Origin: an uncultured Pseudomonas sp.
Lineage (GTDB): Bacteria; Pseudomonadota; Gammaproteobacteria; Pseudomonadales; Pseudomonadaceae
Reading direction: 5' to 3'
Assembly (NCBI RefSeq): GCF_946885885.1
Contig: NZ_CAMPHN010000207.1
Span: forward strand, 1-7,138
DNA length: 7,138 nt
Of this stretch, positions 1-6,824 are shown piece after piece. A program made the translations under genes and the position numbers. The first letter of the stretch is position 1. Each line of letters starts with the position of its first letter. Under the pieces are notes generated by a model that was given only the letters and a program-made list of their open reading frames with translations, did no database searches and was not told the DNA's origin.

Positions 1-53
1 TCCGCCACACAGACATTCCCGGATTTCATCCGGGCTACAACGGCGGATTCGCC
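1..53. repeat. 53-bp direct repeat, copy 1 (REP-like, probably cut by the window edge)
   Basis: This stretch is identical base for base to 184-236. It contains a hairpin at 18-34 (7-bp stem CCCGGAT/ATCCGGG, loop TTC) followed by CTAC, and near its end a second small palindrome GGCGGATTCGCC. The hairpin plus CTAC is the same palindromic head found at 201-221 and, with one difference, at 3796-3816. In the copy around 184-236 an inverted partner head lies at 155-175; the matching partner for this copy would fall left of the window. It is interpreted as part of a repetitive extragenic palindromic (REP/BIME-type) element, because it recurs only between genes and codes for nothing evident. Confidence 0.8.
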
Positions 54-65
54 TTGCGGAGCATC

Positions 66-98
66 GTAGGGCGGACATGCCGGAGGCTTGTCCGCCAT
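66..98. repeat. 33-bp palindromic repeat, left copy
   Basis: This is an imperfect palindrome: GGCGGACA (70-77) pairs with TGTCCGCC (89-96), and inside it GCC (79-81) pairs with GGC (85-87) around a GGA loop, with one T-T mismatch. Its reverse complement matches 3935-3967 at 32 of 33 positions. The two copies therefore lie in opposite orientation on either side of the three-gene operon. It belongs to a second repeat type, distinct from the CCCGGAT head next to it. REP-like function (mRNA 3'-end protection, protein binding) is inferred from its form and location. Confidence 0.8.
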
Positions 99-154
99 CT
101 CGGCGCCCGCGGTGGATAAACCTTTGCCATGTCCCCCCTGCAAAAGCGCACCCT

Positions 155-221
155 GTAGCCTGGATGCAATCCGGGGAGCGATGTCCGCCACACAGACATT
201 CCCGGATTTCATCCGGGCTAC
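155..221. repeat. BIME-like element: two inverted palindromic heads
   Basis: The left head (155-175, beginning GTAGCCTGGATG) and the right head (201-221, ending CCGGGCTAC) are inverted copies of each other at 19 of 21 positions. A 25-bp spacer starting GAGCGATG separates them. Each head can fold by itself, and the whole can also fold into one long hairpin. The same plan, with the same AATCCGGG and AGCGATG boundary, recurs at 3746-3816. The right edge of the larger repeat (236) sits two bases beyond the stop codon of the M48 protease gene, so the transcript of the operon would end in this structure. No T-rich run follows on the minus strand, so it is not a standard intrinsic terminator. Confidence 0.78.
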
Positions 222-236
222 AACGGCGGATTCGCC
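184..236. repeat. 53-bp direct repeat, copy 2
   Basis: This is a perfect copy of 1-53, offset by 183 bp, with the sequences diverging just after position 236 (TTGCGGA after copy 1, ACTCAGG after copy 2). It includes the right palindromic head of the element at 155-221. Perfect identity over 53 bp points to recent duplication or ongoing gene conversion. Its end is immediately next to the stop codon of the M48 gene (239-241, minus strand). Confidence 0.82.
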
Positions 237-238
237 AC

Positions 239-1129
239 TCAGGGGGTCATTCCCAAGGCCTGGCGATAGCGCATATCCAGGCTTTGCGATGGGCCGCTGG
301 CATGGGCGTCGATGTGTTGGTAGACGGGTTCGAGGCGCTGCAGGCGGTCGCCGATATTGGGGTGCACCTTGAGAAAACCGGTCAGCGCCGAGTCGTCCTG
401 GCGCATGGTGCCCAGGGTTTGCAGCACCCCGGCGAGGCCATAAGGGTCGTAGCCGGCGCGGGTGGCGATCACCGCGCCCATGGCGTCGGCTTCGTATTCG
501 TCGCCGCGATCCAGGCCGCGGGCATAGAGGTCGCCGACGCTGCGGCTGAATTTATCCGTGAGTGCGGCTTTGCCGCTGTCGCCATCCTTGGCGGCGCCGG
601 CTTGCACGGCCAGGGTCGCGAGGTCGGTGAGCAGGCCGGTCTGCGCCTGCTGCTGGATCGCCTTGAGGTGGTGCTGCTGGACCACGTGCGCGACTTCGTG
701 GGCCAGAACCCCCGCCAGTTCGGCTTCGCTCTGCATGCGCCCGAGCATACCGCTGGTGATGAAGATATAACCCGCCGGTGCCGCATAAGCGGCGACCTGA
801 GGGCTGTCGAGCACCGCGAAGCGCCAGTTCAGGTCGGGCCTCTCGCTGTGCTGGGCGACCCACAGACCGACCTGGTTGACGTAGGCCTGCAGCGCCGGGT
901 TGTTCAATACCGAGGCTTTCTGCAGGAGGATGGAGGCGGTGTTGCGGCCGATCACCAACTCTTCGTCGGCGCTTTTCTGGCCCATATTGGTCAGATGCTG
1001 GCCGGCGCTGGCCAGCTTGCCCAGATCGACCCCTTGGACCTGGATGCCTTCCAGGCCCTGGCAGGCGCTGAGGCTGATCAATGCACCTAATAACAGCGGG
1101 TGGCGCAACAGTTTGGTTCGCTTGAGCAT
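239..1129 (-). CDS. M48-family zinc metalloprotease, predicted lipoprotein
   Basis: The product (296 residues) is a secreted zinc-dependent peptidase of family M48 (LoiP/BepA-like), a group that in the enteric relatives acts in the periplasm on misfolded or misassembled envelope proteins. The N-terminus has basic residues, a hydrophobic stretch (about 11-22) and a lipobox LSAC with Cys23 as the lipidation site. Gln follows at +2, not Asp, which favours the outer membrane. The zinc motif HEVAH is at 144-148, and the third ligand is expected to be Glu211 in EYEAD (211-215). The HP motif with a downstream Arg (256-262, HPNIGDR) is also typical of M48. There is no TPR extension like that of BepA, so the protein is closer to LoiP in layout. 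The ATG at 1129 is supported by GAGG at 1138-1141, seven bases upstream. It is the last gene of the operon, 36 bp after the SH3b gene. All catalytic residues are present. Natural substrates cannot be told from sequence. Confidence 0.93.
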   Translation of the reverse strand: MLKRTKLLRHPLLLGALISLSACQGLEGIQVQGVDLGKLASAGQHLTNMGQKSADEELVIGRNTASILLQKASVLNNPALQAYVNQVGLWVAQHSERPDLNWRFAVLDSPQVAAYAAPAGYIFITSGMLGRMQSEAELAGVLAHEVAHVVQQHHLKAIQQQAQTGLLTDLATLAVQAGAAKDGDSGKAALTDKFSRSVGDLYARGLDRGDEYEADAMGAVIATRAGYDPYGLAGVLQTLGTMRQDDSALTGFLKVHPNIGDRLQRLEPVYQHIDAHASGPSQSLDMRYRQALGMTP

Positions 1130-1165
1130 GGCGGCTACCTCAAAACTTCAACCAGCGGATTGGCG

Positions 1166-1666
1166 TTAACGGTTCGCGTAGGGCAGGGTTTTACTGCGCA
1201 AGCCGCCCTGCTGGGCGAAAGAGCGCGCCTGGCCGGGAGTGGCGGCGAAACCTTCGAGGGTTTGCACATTGTCGGGAAGGCTGCCCTTGGCGCTGCGCAA
1301 CTCTTCGTCGCTGATGCCACGCACGCCGGTGGCCACGCCGCTGGCCGGCGTTGTCTGACCGAGGTTGAGCAGGTTGCCGAGGTCGCTGCTGCGGGCCTGG
1401 GCGCTTTTGTCGAAGCGCAGGCTGAGCAGCGGCAGCCAGCCGCGTTGGCCGCTGGCGGTCTGCACCTCGTACCAGCCGCCTTGGCGTTGCAACACCAGCA
1501 CTTGCGCCTGTTTGTCCAGGCGCGCCAGGGCGCTTGCGCCGTTCGCCGGTTCGGCGCGCAGTTCGGTCGCCTGCACGGTTTGCGCGGCGCGCTGCTCGGC
1601 CATGCCAGCGGCGCTGTAACAGACCGACAGCAGTATGCCGAGTGCGGTAAAGAGAACTCTGTTCAT
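1166..1666 (-). CDS. Secreted SH3b-domain protein with conserved-looking C-terminal tail
   Basis: This small protein (166 residues from the ATG at 1666) has a type I signal peptide: basic start (MNR), hydrophobic core, and probable cleavage after AGMA near residue 23. Cys16 is preceded by Val, so it does not fit a lipobox well. Roughly residues 29-84 form a bacterial SH3 (SH3b) domain, with the typical pattern of LRAEP, a GGWYEVQ strand and a GQRGWLP strand. Such domains often bind peptidoglycan or other proteins. The remaining half (about 85-166) is of unknown function, with a G/S/T-rich linker and then a segment containing VRGISDEELR and FAQQGGLRSK. I recall similar tails in other SH3b proteins but cannot confirm this here. 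The start: GTG at 1669 is possible, but AAGGAG (1672-1677) lies five bases from the ATG at 1666 and only two from the GTG, so the ATG is preferred. The ATG overlaps the cyclase stop as TGATG, implying translational coupling. Confidence 0.85.
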   Translation of the reverse strand: MNRVLFTALGILLSVCYSAAGMAEQRAAQTVQATELRAEPANGASALARLDKQAQVLVLQRQGGWYEVQTASGQRGWLPLLSLRFDKSAQARSSDLGNLLNLGQTTPASGVATGVRGISDEELRSAKGSLPDNVQTLEGFAATPGQARSFAQQGGLRSKTLPYANR

Positions 1667-3519
1667 CACGTCTCCTTTGGGGTTCTGGCTCTGGGTTCGA
1701 ACAGGCTGACCGCTTCCGCCCGGCCTTTGACCTGGTGTTCGCCTTGCGCGATGAAGTCCAGGGGGAGGCTGCAGGCCTGCCGTGTGGCGTCGGAAACCAA
1801 TAGATGGGCGCGGCCCTTGGTCAGCCCTTCGATGCGGCTGGCCAGATTTACCGTGTCGCCAATAGCAGTGTAGTCGTAACGCTGGCGGGCGCCGACCAGA
1901 CCCACCACGGCCGGCCCGGTGTGCAGACCGATACCGATGTCGAAATCCGGGCAGTCGTAGTCGCGGCGGAAGGCGTCGAGGTTGTCAAGCATCTCCATGG
2001 CCGCGAGAATGGCCTGGTCGGCCTGGTTCGGGTTGTCCAGCGGCGCGCCCCAGAAGGCCATGATGGCGTCGCCGATAAACTTGTCGAGCGTCGCCTGGTG
2101 CTTGAACAGCACCTCAACCTGGCTGCTGAAATAGCCTTCGAGCAGGCGCACGATTTCCGCGGCGCTGTGTTTTTCCGAGAGAGTGGTGAAGTTGCGGATA
2201 TCGGAGAACAGCACCGTGAGTTGGCATTCCTTGCTGGCCAACAAGGCTTCGGGATCGTCGCGGGCGACCAGCTGGGTGACCACCACCGGGTCCATAAAGC
2301 GGCTGAACAGGCGGATGGTGTCCTGCAACTGCTGGCGCCGGCGCAGGTAGAACAGGGTCAGGGCTGCGGCGAGCAGCAACCATAAGCTGATCAGCCCTGC
2401 GACTACCCCGACCAGCAGCCCTTGCAGGGCCAGGGCATAACTGCCGGCCAGCAGGCCGAGGCTGCCGAGCAGGCAGAGGGTGAAGGCGGCGGGCAGCCGT
2501 TCGCGCAGCAATAGCGCGCTTAAACTCAGTAGTAGAAGGAAGGGCGCGAGCAGCTCGGCCCATGGGCTGGCTTGGCGCAACTGGCTGCCGTTGAGCAGGT
2601 TGTCGATCGCGGTCATCAGAATGAAGGGCGCCGGGTAAAGCGTATCCAACGGCGTGGGCCGCAAGTCGTGCAGGCCCGCGGCGGTGGTGCCGATGACGAT
2701 GATCTTGTCCTTGAACAGCTCCGCCGGCAGCGCTTCCCCTTGCCCGCGTGCGGCACCCAGCACCGCGGCATAGGGCAGGCGCGGGTAGGGCAGGCGGCTG
2801 GTGCTGGGCCAGTCGAGCAGCAACTGGTTCTGCTCGGGTAAGGTCGCGCCCAGGTCATGGGCGATGCGCGCCGGCAGGCTGGGCAGGCGCCACTCGCCGA
2901 ATTGGCGGTACAGTTGGTAATGGCGTCCGATGCCATCGGCGTCCGCGCGGAAGTTGATGTTGCCCAGGCGCCAGGAGGCGCTGGGCACGGCGTTGGGTAA
3001 CAGCAATATCCCGCGCTCGTTGTCCGCGCCTTTGCGCGCGGGCGGCTGCCAGGTTTCGCTGGGGTAGCTGCGCAGCAGCGGCGGCTGGCTACCCGGTGCC
3101 GGTTCTTGCACCAGGGCGGCGAGGTAGACGTTGTCGGCGTTGTGCAGTACTTCGGCGAAGTAGCTGTCGGCGTCCGGGTTGAATTGGTCCGGCTCGCTGA
3201 ACATCACATCGAAGGCCACGGCCCTTGGCTGTTGGGCCAGCAGGTATTCCAGCAGCTCGCCGTGCAACGAGCGTGGCCAGGGCCATTTGCCGGCTTCGCC
3301 CGCCATGGCCTGCAAGCTCAGGTCGTCGATATCGATCAGCAACAGACGCGGGTCCGGGGTTCGCTCGGCGGCGCGTTGGCGGATCAGCCAGTCCATATGG
3401 GCATTGTTCACCCCGTCCAGAGCCGGCCACAGGTGCAACAGCGGCAGCAGCAATAAGGCCGCCAGGCAAAGTGCGCGAAGACCTTGGCGAAACAGGCGGG
3501 AAGCGGGACGTGCGGGCAC
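1666..3519 (-). CDS. CHASE2-domain class III adenylate/guanylate cyclase
   Basis: This is an inner-membrane signalling enzyme of 617 residues that should make a cyclic nucleotide in the cytoplasm in response to a periplasmic cue. A first membrane segment (about 14-32) leads to a periplasmic CHASE2 sensor (about 36-310, with VAFDVMFSEPD and KDKIIVIGTTA as typical blocks). Three membrane helices follow (about 322-338, 344-364, 367-391), the standard CHASE2 topology, and then the catalytic domain (about 430-608). Metal-binding aspartates are Asp440 (LFSDIRNFT) and Asp484 (FIGDAIMAFWG). Transition-state residues are Asn558 and Arg562 (GDTVNLASR). The substrate-selecting pair is Lys480 and Thr551, the combination seen in class IIIb adenylyl cyclases, so ATP is the predicted substrate. 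It is not CyaB, which carries a MASE2 domain. The start is GTG at 3519, backed by a strong GGGAGGAG (3526-3533) six bases upstream. It is the first gene of the operon, and its TGA overlaps the next ATG. What the CHASE2 domain senses is unknown. Confidence 0.93.
   Translation of the reverse strand: MPARPASRLFRQGLRALCLAALLLLPLLHLWPALDGVNNAHMDWLIRQRAAERTPDPRLLLIDIDDLSLQAMAGEAGKWPWPRSLHGELLEYLLAQQPRAVAFDVMFSEPDQFNPDADSYFAEVLHNADNVYLAALVQEPAPGSQPPLLRSYPSETWQPPARKGADNERGILLLPNAVPSASWRLGNINFRADADGIGRHYQLYRQFGEWRLPSLPARIAHDLGATLPEQNQLLLDWPSTSRLPYPRLPYAAVLGAARGQGEALPAELFKDKIIVIGTTAAGLHDLRPTPLDTLYPAPFILMTAIDNLLNGSQLRQASPWAELLAPFLLLLSLSALLLRERLPAAFTLCLLGSLGLLAGSYALALQGLLVGVVAGLISLWLLLAAALTLFYLRRRQQLQDTIRLFSRFMDPVVVTQLVARDDPEALLASKECQLTVLFSDIRNFTTLSEKHSAAEIVRLLEGYFSSQVEVLFKHQATLDKFIGDAIMAFWGAPLDNPNQADQAILAAMEMLDNLDAFRRDYDCPDFDIGIGLHTGPAVVGLVGARQRYDYTAIGDTVNLASRIEGLTKGRAHLLVSDATRQACSLPLDFIAQGEHQVKGRAEAVSLFEPRARTPKET
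1672..1677 (-). promoter_or_regulatory. Ribosome binding site deciding the SH3b start
   Basis: The minus strand reads AAGGAG here, five bases before the ATG at 1666-1664 and only two before the in-frame GTG at 1669-1667. Normal spacing favours the ATG. The site lies inside the end of the cyclase gene, as expected for coupled translation. Confidence 0.75.
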
Positions 3520-3525
3520 CGAATA

Positions 3526-3533
3526 CTCCTCCC
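3526..3533 (-). promoter_or_regulatory. Strong ribosome binding site for the cyclase (GTG start)
   Basis: The minus strand reads GGGAGGAG, six bases upstream of the GTG at 3519-3517. This near-ideal Shine-Dalgarno sequence supports the non-ATG start; no in-frame ATG lies close by downstream. Confidence 0.75.
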
Positions 3534-3564
3534 AGCGGCATTGGCATCGGCGGCGATGCCATTG

Positions 3565-3573
3565 ACTCTAGCA
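3565..3573 (-). promoter_or_regulatory. Possible extended -10 promoter of the cyclase operon
   Basis: On the minus strand the sequence TGCTAGAGT fits an extended -10 element (TGn followed by TAGAGT). Transcription would begin near 3558, leaving a leader of roughly 40 bases that holds the strong ribosome binding site. No good -35 hexamer is found at 16-18 bp spacing (a TCGACA lies only 14 bp upstream), which is tolerable for an extended -10 promoter. The call rests on position and pattern only. Confidence 0.4.
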
Positions 3574-3745
3574 GTTTGCCAGCATGTCGAGTGTTGGCGG
3601 CTGGCCAAGTTCGCTCCCCTCACCACAGCGCATCGCGACCTTGTCGGGTTACGCGGCGGCCAATAGCGATGTCGTTGTTTGAGCCGCGATAATCGCCGCT
3701 AACCTGCGCGGCCCGGCCCAAGCTGCTCAACTGGATGGGGATCTC
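3574..3745. other. Intergenic stretch upstream of the cyclase operon, no gene seen
   Basis: This stretch lies between the putative promoter and the repeat cluster. Open frames crossing it lack ribosome binding sites and recognisable protein character. The only structure noticed is a short perfect palindrome, GCGAT-A-ATCGC, at 3686-3696. It is about 120 bp upstream of the candidate -10 and too short to be called an operator. Confidence 0.5.
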
Positions 3746-3816
3746 GTAGCCCGTATAAGCCGCAATCCGGGAGCGATGGTGCTGGCGCAGGTTTTCCCGG
3801 ATTTCTTCCGGGCTAC
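3746..3816. repeat. BIME-like element, right cluster
   Basis: The left head (3746-3771, starting GTAGCCCGTATAAGC) and right head (3796-3816, CCCGGATTTC...GGGCTAC) face each other as in the element at 155-221. The right head matches 201-221 at 20 of 21 positions, and the AATCCGGGAGCGATG boundary (3764-3778) matches the left cluster apart from one extra G there. The left head is an unusual variant carrying GTATAAGC where the other element has GGATGCA. Confidence 0.75.
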
Positions 3817-3874
3817 GGGCTGATAGCTGTCGGTATCGGGTTGATCCGGCGCAGTTGATCGCAGGAAGAGAGTT

Positions 3875-3905
3875 CCCGGATTGCGCTGGCGCTTATACGG
3901 GCTAC
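3875..3905. repeat. Inverted variant palindromic head
   Basis: Read as its reverse complement, this 31-bp segment equals the head at 3746-3771 exactly except for five extra bases (GCCAG) in the middle. The two segments therefore form the arms of an inverted repeat bracketing 3746-3905, with the ordinary head at 3796-3816 nested between them. Confidence 0.75.
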
Positions 3906-3934
3906 GGGGTGCCGTGCCCCACGCCGACTGGCCA

Positions 3935-3967
3935 ATGGCGGACAAGCCTTCGGCATGTCCGCCCTAC
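3935..3967. repeat. 33-bp palindromic repeat, right copy, at the 3' end of rapA
   Basis: This palindrome (GGCGGACA 3937-3944 with TGTCCGCC 3956-3963; GCC 3946-3948 with GGC 3952-3954 around TTC; one A-A mismatch) is the inverted counterpart of 66-98 at 32 of 33 positions. It starts 13 bases beyond the rapA stop codon on the minus strand, so the rapA message would run into it. No T-run follows, so it would act as a stabilising or Rho-dependent 3' structure and not as a simple intrinsic terminator. Confidence 0.8.
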
Positions 3968-3980
3968 GGGCCTGTTAGGT

Positions 3981-6824
3981 TTAACCCGCCACCAGCACCC
4001 GAATCGCTTCCAGGCGCAGCGCTGCTTTGTCGAGCATGGCCAGGCCTTGTTCGCGCTGTTGGCGCAGGGCGTCCAGTTCGCTGTCGCGTACGCTTGGGTT
4101 GACCGCTTGCAGGGCGGTCAGACGTGCCAGCTCTTCGTCGGTTTCGGCGGCCAGGCGGCGTTTGGCTTCCTCGACCCGGGCCAGGTGGCGCGGGGCGGTT
4201 TTTTCTTCGCCGGCGTTGATCAGCGGGTTGAGGCTGTCGCGCTGGGCCTGGACGAATTTGTTGGCGCTGGCGCGCGGTACGCTTTCCAGCTGGTCGTTGA
4301 GGGTTTCGAAGGCCACCTTGTGCGCCAGGTCGTTGCCGTTGGCATCGAGCAGGCAACGCAGGGCGAGCGGCGGCAGGTAACGGCCCAGTTGCAGGGCGCG
4401 CGGCGCCACCACTTCGCTGACGTAGAGCAGTTCGAGCAGCACGGTGCCGGGCTTGAGCGCCTTGTTCTTGATCAGCGCCACGCCGGTATTGCCCATGGAG
4501 CCGGAGCGCACCAGGTCCATGCCGCCTTGAACCATGGGATGTTCCCAGGTGAGGAACTGCATGTCCTCGCGGGCCAGGGCCAGCTCGCGGTCGTAGGTGA
4601 TGGTCACGCCTTCGTCGTCGCCGAGGGGGAAGCTGGCATCCAGCATCTTCTCGCTGGGGCGCAGGATCAGGGCGTTATCGGAATGGTCTTCGCTGTCGAT
4701 GCCGAAGGCGTCGAACAATTGCTCCATATAGATCGGCAGGGCGAATTGATCGTCCTGTTCGAGAATCGCGGAGACCAAAGCTTCGCCTTCGCCGGCACCG
4801 CCCGAGTTGAGTTCCAGCAGGCGGTCGCGGCCGGCATGCAGCTCGCCCTCGAGACGCTCGCGTTCGCCGCGGGCTTCGTCGACCAGGCTCTGCCACTCGC
4901 CATCGTCGCCGCTTTCCAGCAACGGCAGCAGGCGCGCGCCGAACTGGTGTTGCAGGGCGTTGCCGGTCGGGCAGGTATTGAGGAAGGCGTTGAGCGCCTG
5001 GTGATACCACTGGTACAGGCGTTCTTGCGGGCTGTTTTCCAGGTAGGGCACGTGCAACTGGATGCGGTGTTTCTGACCGATACGGTCGAGGCGGCCGATG
5101 CGTTGTTCGAGCAAGTCCGGGTGAGCCGGCAGGTCGAACAGCACCAGATGATGGGCGAACTGGAAGTTGCGTCCCTCGCTGCCGATTTCCGAGCAGATCA
5201 GCACCTGGGCGCCGAACTCTTCGTCGGCGAAGTAGGCGGCGGCGCGGTCGCGTTCGAGGATGTTCATACCCTCGTGGAACACCGTGGCGGCGATGCCCTT
5301 GCGCACGCGCAGGGCGTCTTCCAGATCCAGGGCGGTTTCGGCATGGGCGCAGATCACCAGCACCTTGGTACGCTTGAGCATTTTCAGGGTGTCGATCAGC
5401 CACTCGACGCGCGGGTCGAAACGCCACCAGCGCTGATCTTCGTCGAGATCGGATTGCGCCTGATAGCTGACTTCCGGGTACAGGTCCGGGTGTTCGCCGA
5501 TCGGCAGCTCCATATACAGATCCGGGCTCGGCAGCGGGTAGGCGTGCAGCTCGCGCTCGGGGAAACCCTGCACCGCGGCGCGGGTGTTGCGGAACAGCAA
5601 GCGGCCGGTGCCGTGGCGGTCGAGCAGCTCGCGCACCAGGCGCGCCGCGGCTTGGCTGTCGCCATCGCTGACGGCGCCGAGCAGCGCCTCGCCTTCGGTG
5701 CCGAGGAAGTCGTGGATGGTCTGATGCGCGGCGGGCGACAGACGGCCCTGGTCGAGCAATTCCTGCACCGCTTCGGCGACCGGCTTGTAATTCGCGCTTT
5801 CGGCGCGGAACGCCTCCAGGTCATGGAAACGATGCGGATCGAGCAGGCGCAGGCGGGCGAAGTGGCTGTCCTGGCCGAGTTGTTCCGGGGTGGCGGTGAG
5901 CAGCAACACGCCGGGGATGATCTCGGCGAGCTGTTCGACCAAGGCGTATTCGCGGCTGGCGCTCTCGGGGTGCCAGACCAGGTGGTGGGCTTCGTCGACC
6001 ACCAGCAGGTCCCAACCGGCGGCGAACAACGCATCCTGGGCTTTTTCGTCCTCGCACAGCCATTCCAGGGCGACCAGCGCCAACTGGCAATCTTCGAACG
6101 GGTTGCTGGCGTCGCTTTCGATAAAGCGCTCGGCATCGAACAGCGCGACATCCAGGTTGAAGCGCCGGCGCATTTCCACCAGCCATTGGTGCTGAAGGTT
6201 TTCCGGCACCAGGATCAACACCCGGTTAGCGCGCCCGGAGAGCAACTGGCGGTGCACCACCAGGCCGGCTTCGATGGTCTTGCCCAGGCCCACTTCGTCG
6301 GCCAGTAGCACGCGCGGGGCGATGCGGTCGGCAACTTCGCGGGCGATGTGCAATTGGTGGGCGATCGGTTGCGCACGCACGCCGCCGAGGCCCCAGAGCG
6401 GGGATTGCAGCTGTTTGCCGGTGAATTCCAGGGTGCGATAGCGCAGAGCGAACCAGGGCAACGGGTCGATCTGCCCGGCGAACAGGCGGTCGCTGGCCAG
6501 GCGGAACTGAATGAAGTTGGACAGCTGGGTTTCCGGCAGGCTGACGTTCTGGTGCTGCGCATCGAGGCCGTGATAGATCAGCAGGCCATCGACATCGTCG
6601 ACTTCCTGGACGGTCAGCTTCCAGCCTTCGAAATGGGTGATCTCGTCGCCGGGGGAGAAGCGCACGCGGGTCAGCGGTGCATTGCGGATGGCGTATTGAC
6701 GGGTTTCGCCGGTGGCCGGGTAGAGCATGGTAAGCATGCGTCCGTCCTGCATTAGAACGGTGCCCAGGCCTAGTTCCGCTTCGCTGTCGCTGATCCAGCG
6801 TTGCCCCGGTTCGAATTGCGCCAT
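3981..6824 (-). CDS. rapA: RapA, RNA polymerase-associated SWI2/SNF2 ATPase
   Basis: The protein (947 residues, against about 968 in E. coli) is the RapA (HepA) ATPase. It binds RNA polymerase and helps recycle it from post-termination complexes, acting as a DNA translocase in the cytoplasm. The N-terminal part (about 1-107, starting [19 protein letters not shown]) matches the paired Tudor-like domains. The helicase core follows: Walker A DEVGLGKT at 176-183, Walker B DEAH at 277-280, motif [11 protein letters not shown] at 308-315, motif V around [13 protein letters not shown] (545-557) and motif [13 protein letters not shown] at 574-584. The C-terminal region (about 600-947) is the RapA-specific part, with an E/R-rich, probably coiled-coil tail near 875-940. 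All motifs are intact. The ATG at 6824 has GGGAG (6835-6839) ten bases upstream, and the N-terminus agrees with the family. It appears to be a single-gene unit: the next gene downstream is 461 bp away behind its own promoter and a repeat cluster. Confidence 0.97.
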   Translation of the reverse strand: MAQFEPGQRWISDSEAELGLGTVLMQDGRMLTMLYPATGETRQYAIRNAPLTRVRFSPGDEITHFEGWKLTVQEVDDVDGLLIYHGLDAQHQNVSLPETQLSNFIQFRLASDRLFAGQIDPLPWFALRYRTLEFTGKQLQSPLWGLGGVRAQPIAHQLHIAREVADRIAPRVLLADEVGLGKTIEAGLVVHRQLLSGRANRVLILVPENLQHQWLVEMRRRFNLDVALFDAERFIESDASNPFEDCQLALVALEWLCEDEKAQDALFAAGWDLLVVDEAHHLVWHPESASREYALVEQLAEIIPGVLLLTATPEQLGQDSHFARLRLLDPHRFHDLEAFRAESANYKPVAEAVQELLDQGRLSPAAHQTIHDFLGTEGEALLGAVSDGDSQAAARLVRELLDRHGTGRLLFRNTRAAVQGFPERELHAYPLPSPDLYMELPIGEHPDLYPEVSYQAQSDLDEDQRWWRFDPRVEWLIDTLKMLKRTKVLVICAHAETALDLEDALRVRKGIAATVFHEGMNILERDRAAAYFADEEFGAQVLICSEIGSEGRNFQFAHHLVLFDLPAHPDLLEQRIGRLDRIGQKHRIQLHVPYLENSPQERLYQWYHQALNAFLNTCPTGNALQHQFGARLLPLLESGDDGEWQSLVDEARGERERLEGELHAGRDRLLELNSGGAGEGEALVSAILEQDDQFALPIYMEQLFDAFGIDSEDHSDNALILRPSEKMLDASFPLGDDEGVTITYDRELALAREDMQFLTWEHPMVQGGMDLVRSGSMGNTGVALIKNKALKPGTVLLELLYVSEVVAPRALQLGRYLPPLALRCLLDANGNDLAHKVAFETLNDQLESVPRASANKFVQAQRDSLNPLINAGEEKTAPRHLARVEEAKRRLAAETDEELARLTALQAVNPSVRDSELDALRQQREQGLAMLDKAALRLEAIRVLVAG

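Noticed and set aside
1..236. Possible CRISPR array, because of the direct repeats
   Set aside because: There are only two copies, 53 bp long and 130 bp apart, with internal hairpins and further inverted copies elsewhere. This fits REP/BIME-type elements, not a CRISPR array.
77..1090. A 337-codon open frame on the plus strand opposite the M48 gene
   Set aside because: It runs through the intergenic repeats and then antisense to a gene with clear zinc-site motifs. There is no ribosome binding site and no domain; it is a GC-bias shadow.
1804..2385. A 193-codon plus-strand frame opposite the cyclase catalytic domain
   Set aside because: It is antisense to conserved catalytic motifs, and its composition is that of a shadow frame.
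3225..3692. A 155-codon plus-strand frame extending into the gap upstream of the cyclase
   Set aside because: Most of it is antisense to the cyclase N-terminus. It crosses the likely promoter and shows no ribosome binding site or domain.
3686..3696. Short palindrome GCGAT-A-ATCGC as an operator
   Set aside because: Five-base arms are expected by chance in GC-rich DNA, and it lies about 120 bp upstream of the candidate promoter.
66..3967. A composite transposon or genomic island, because inverted repeats flank three genes
   Set aside because: No transposase or integrase gene is present, no target-site duplication was found, and codon character inside resembles that of rapA. The repeats also have internal palindromes typical of REP elements and not of transposon ends.
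3855..6308. An 817-codon open frame on the plus strand opposite rapA
   Set aside because: It overlaps the coding strand of an unmistakable rapA. Its length is explained by strong third-position GC bias, which removes stops from the antisense frame. The translation is rich in Q, H, V, A and G, typical of a shadow frame, with no recognisable domain.
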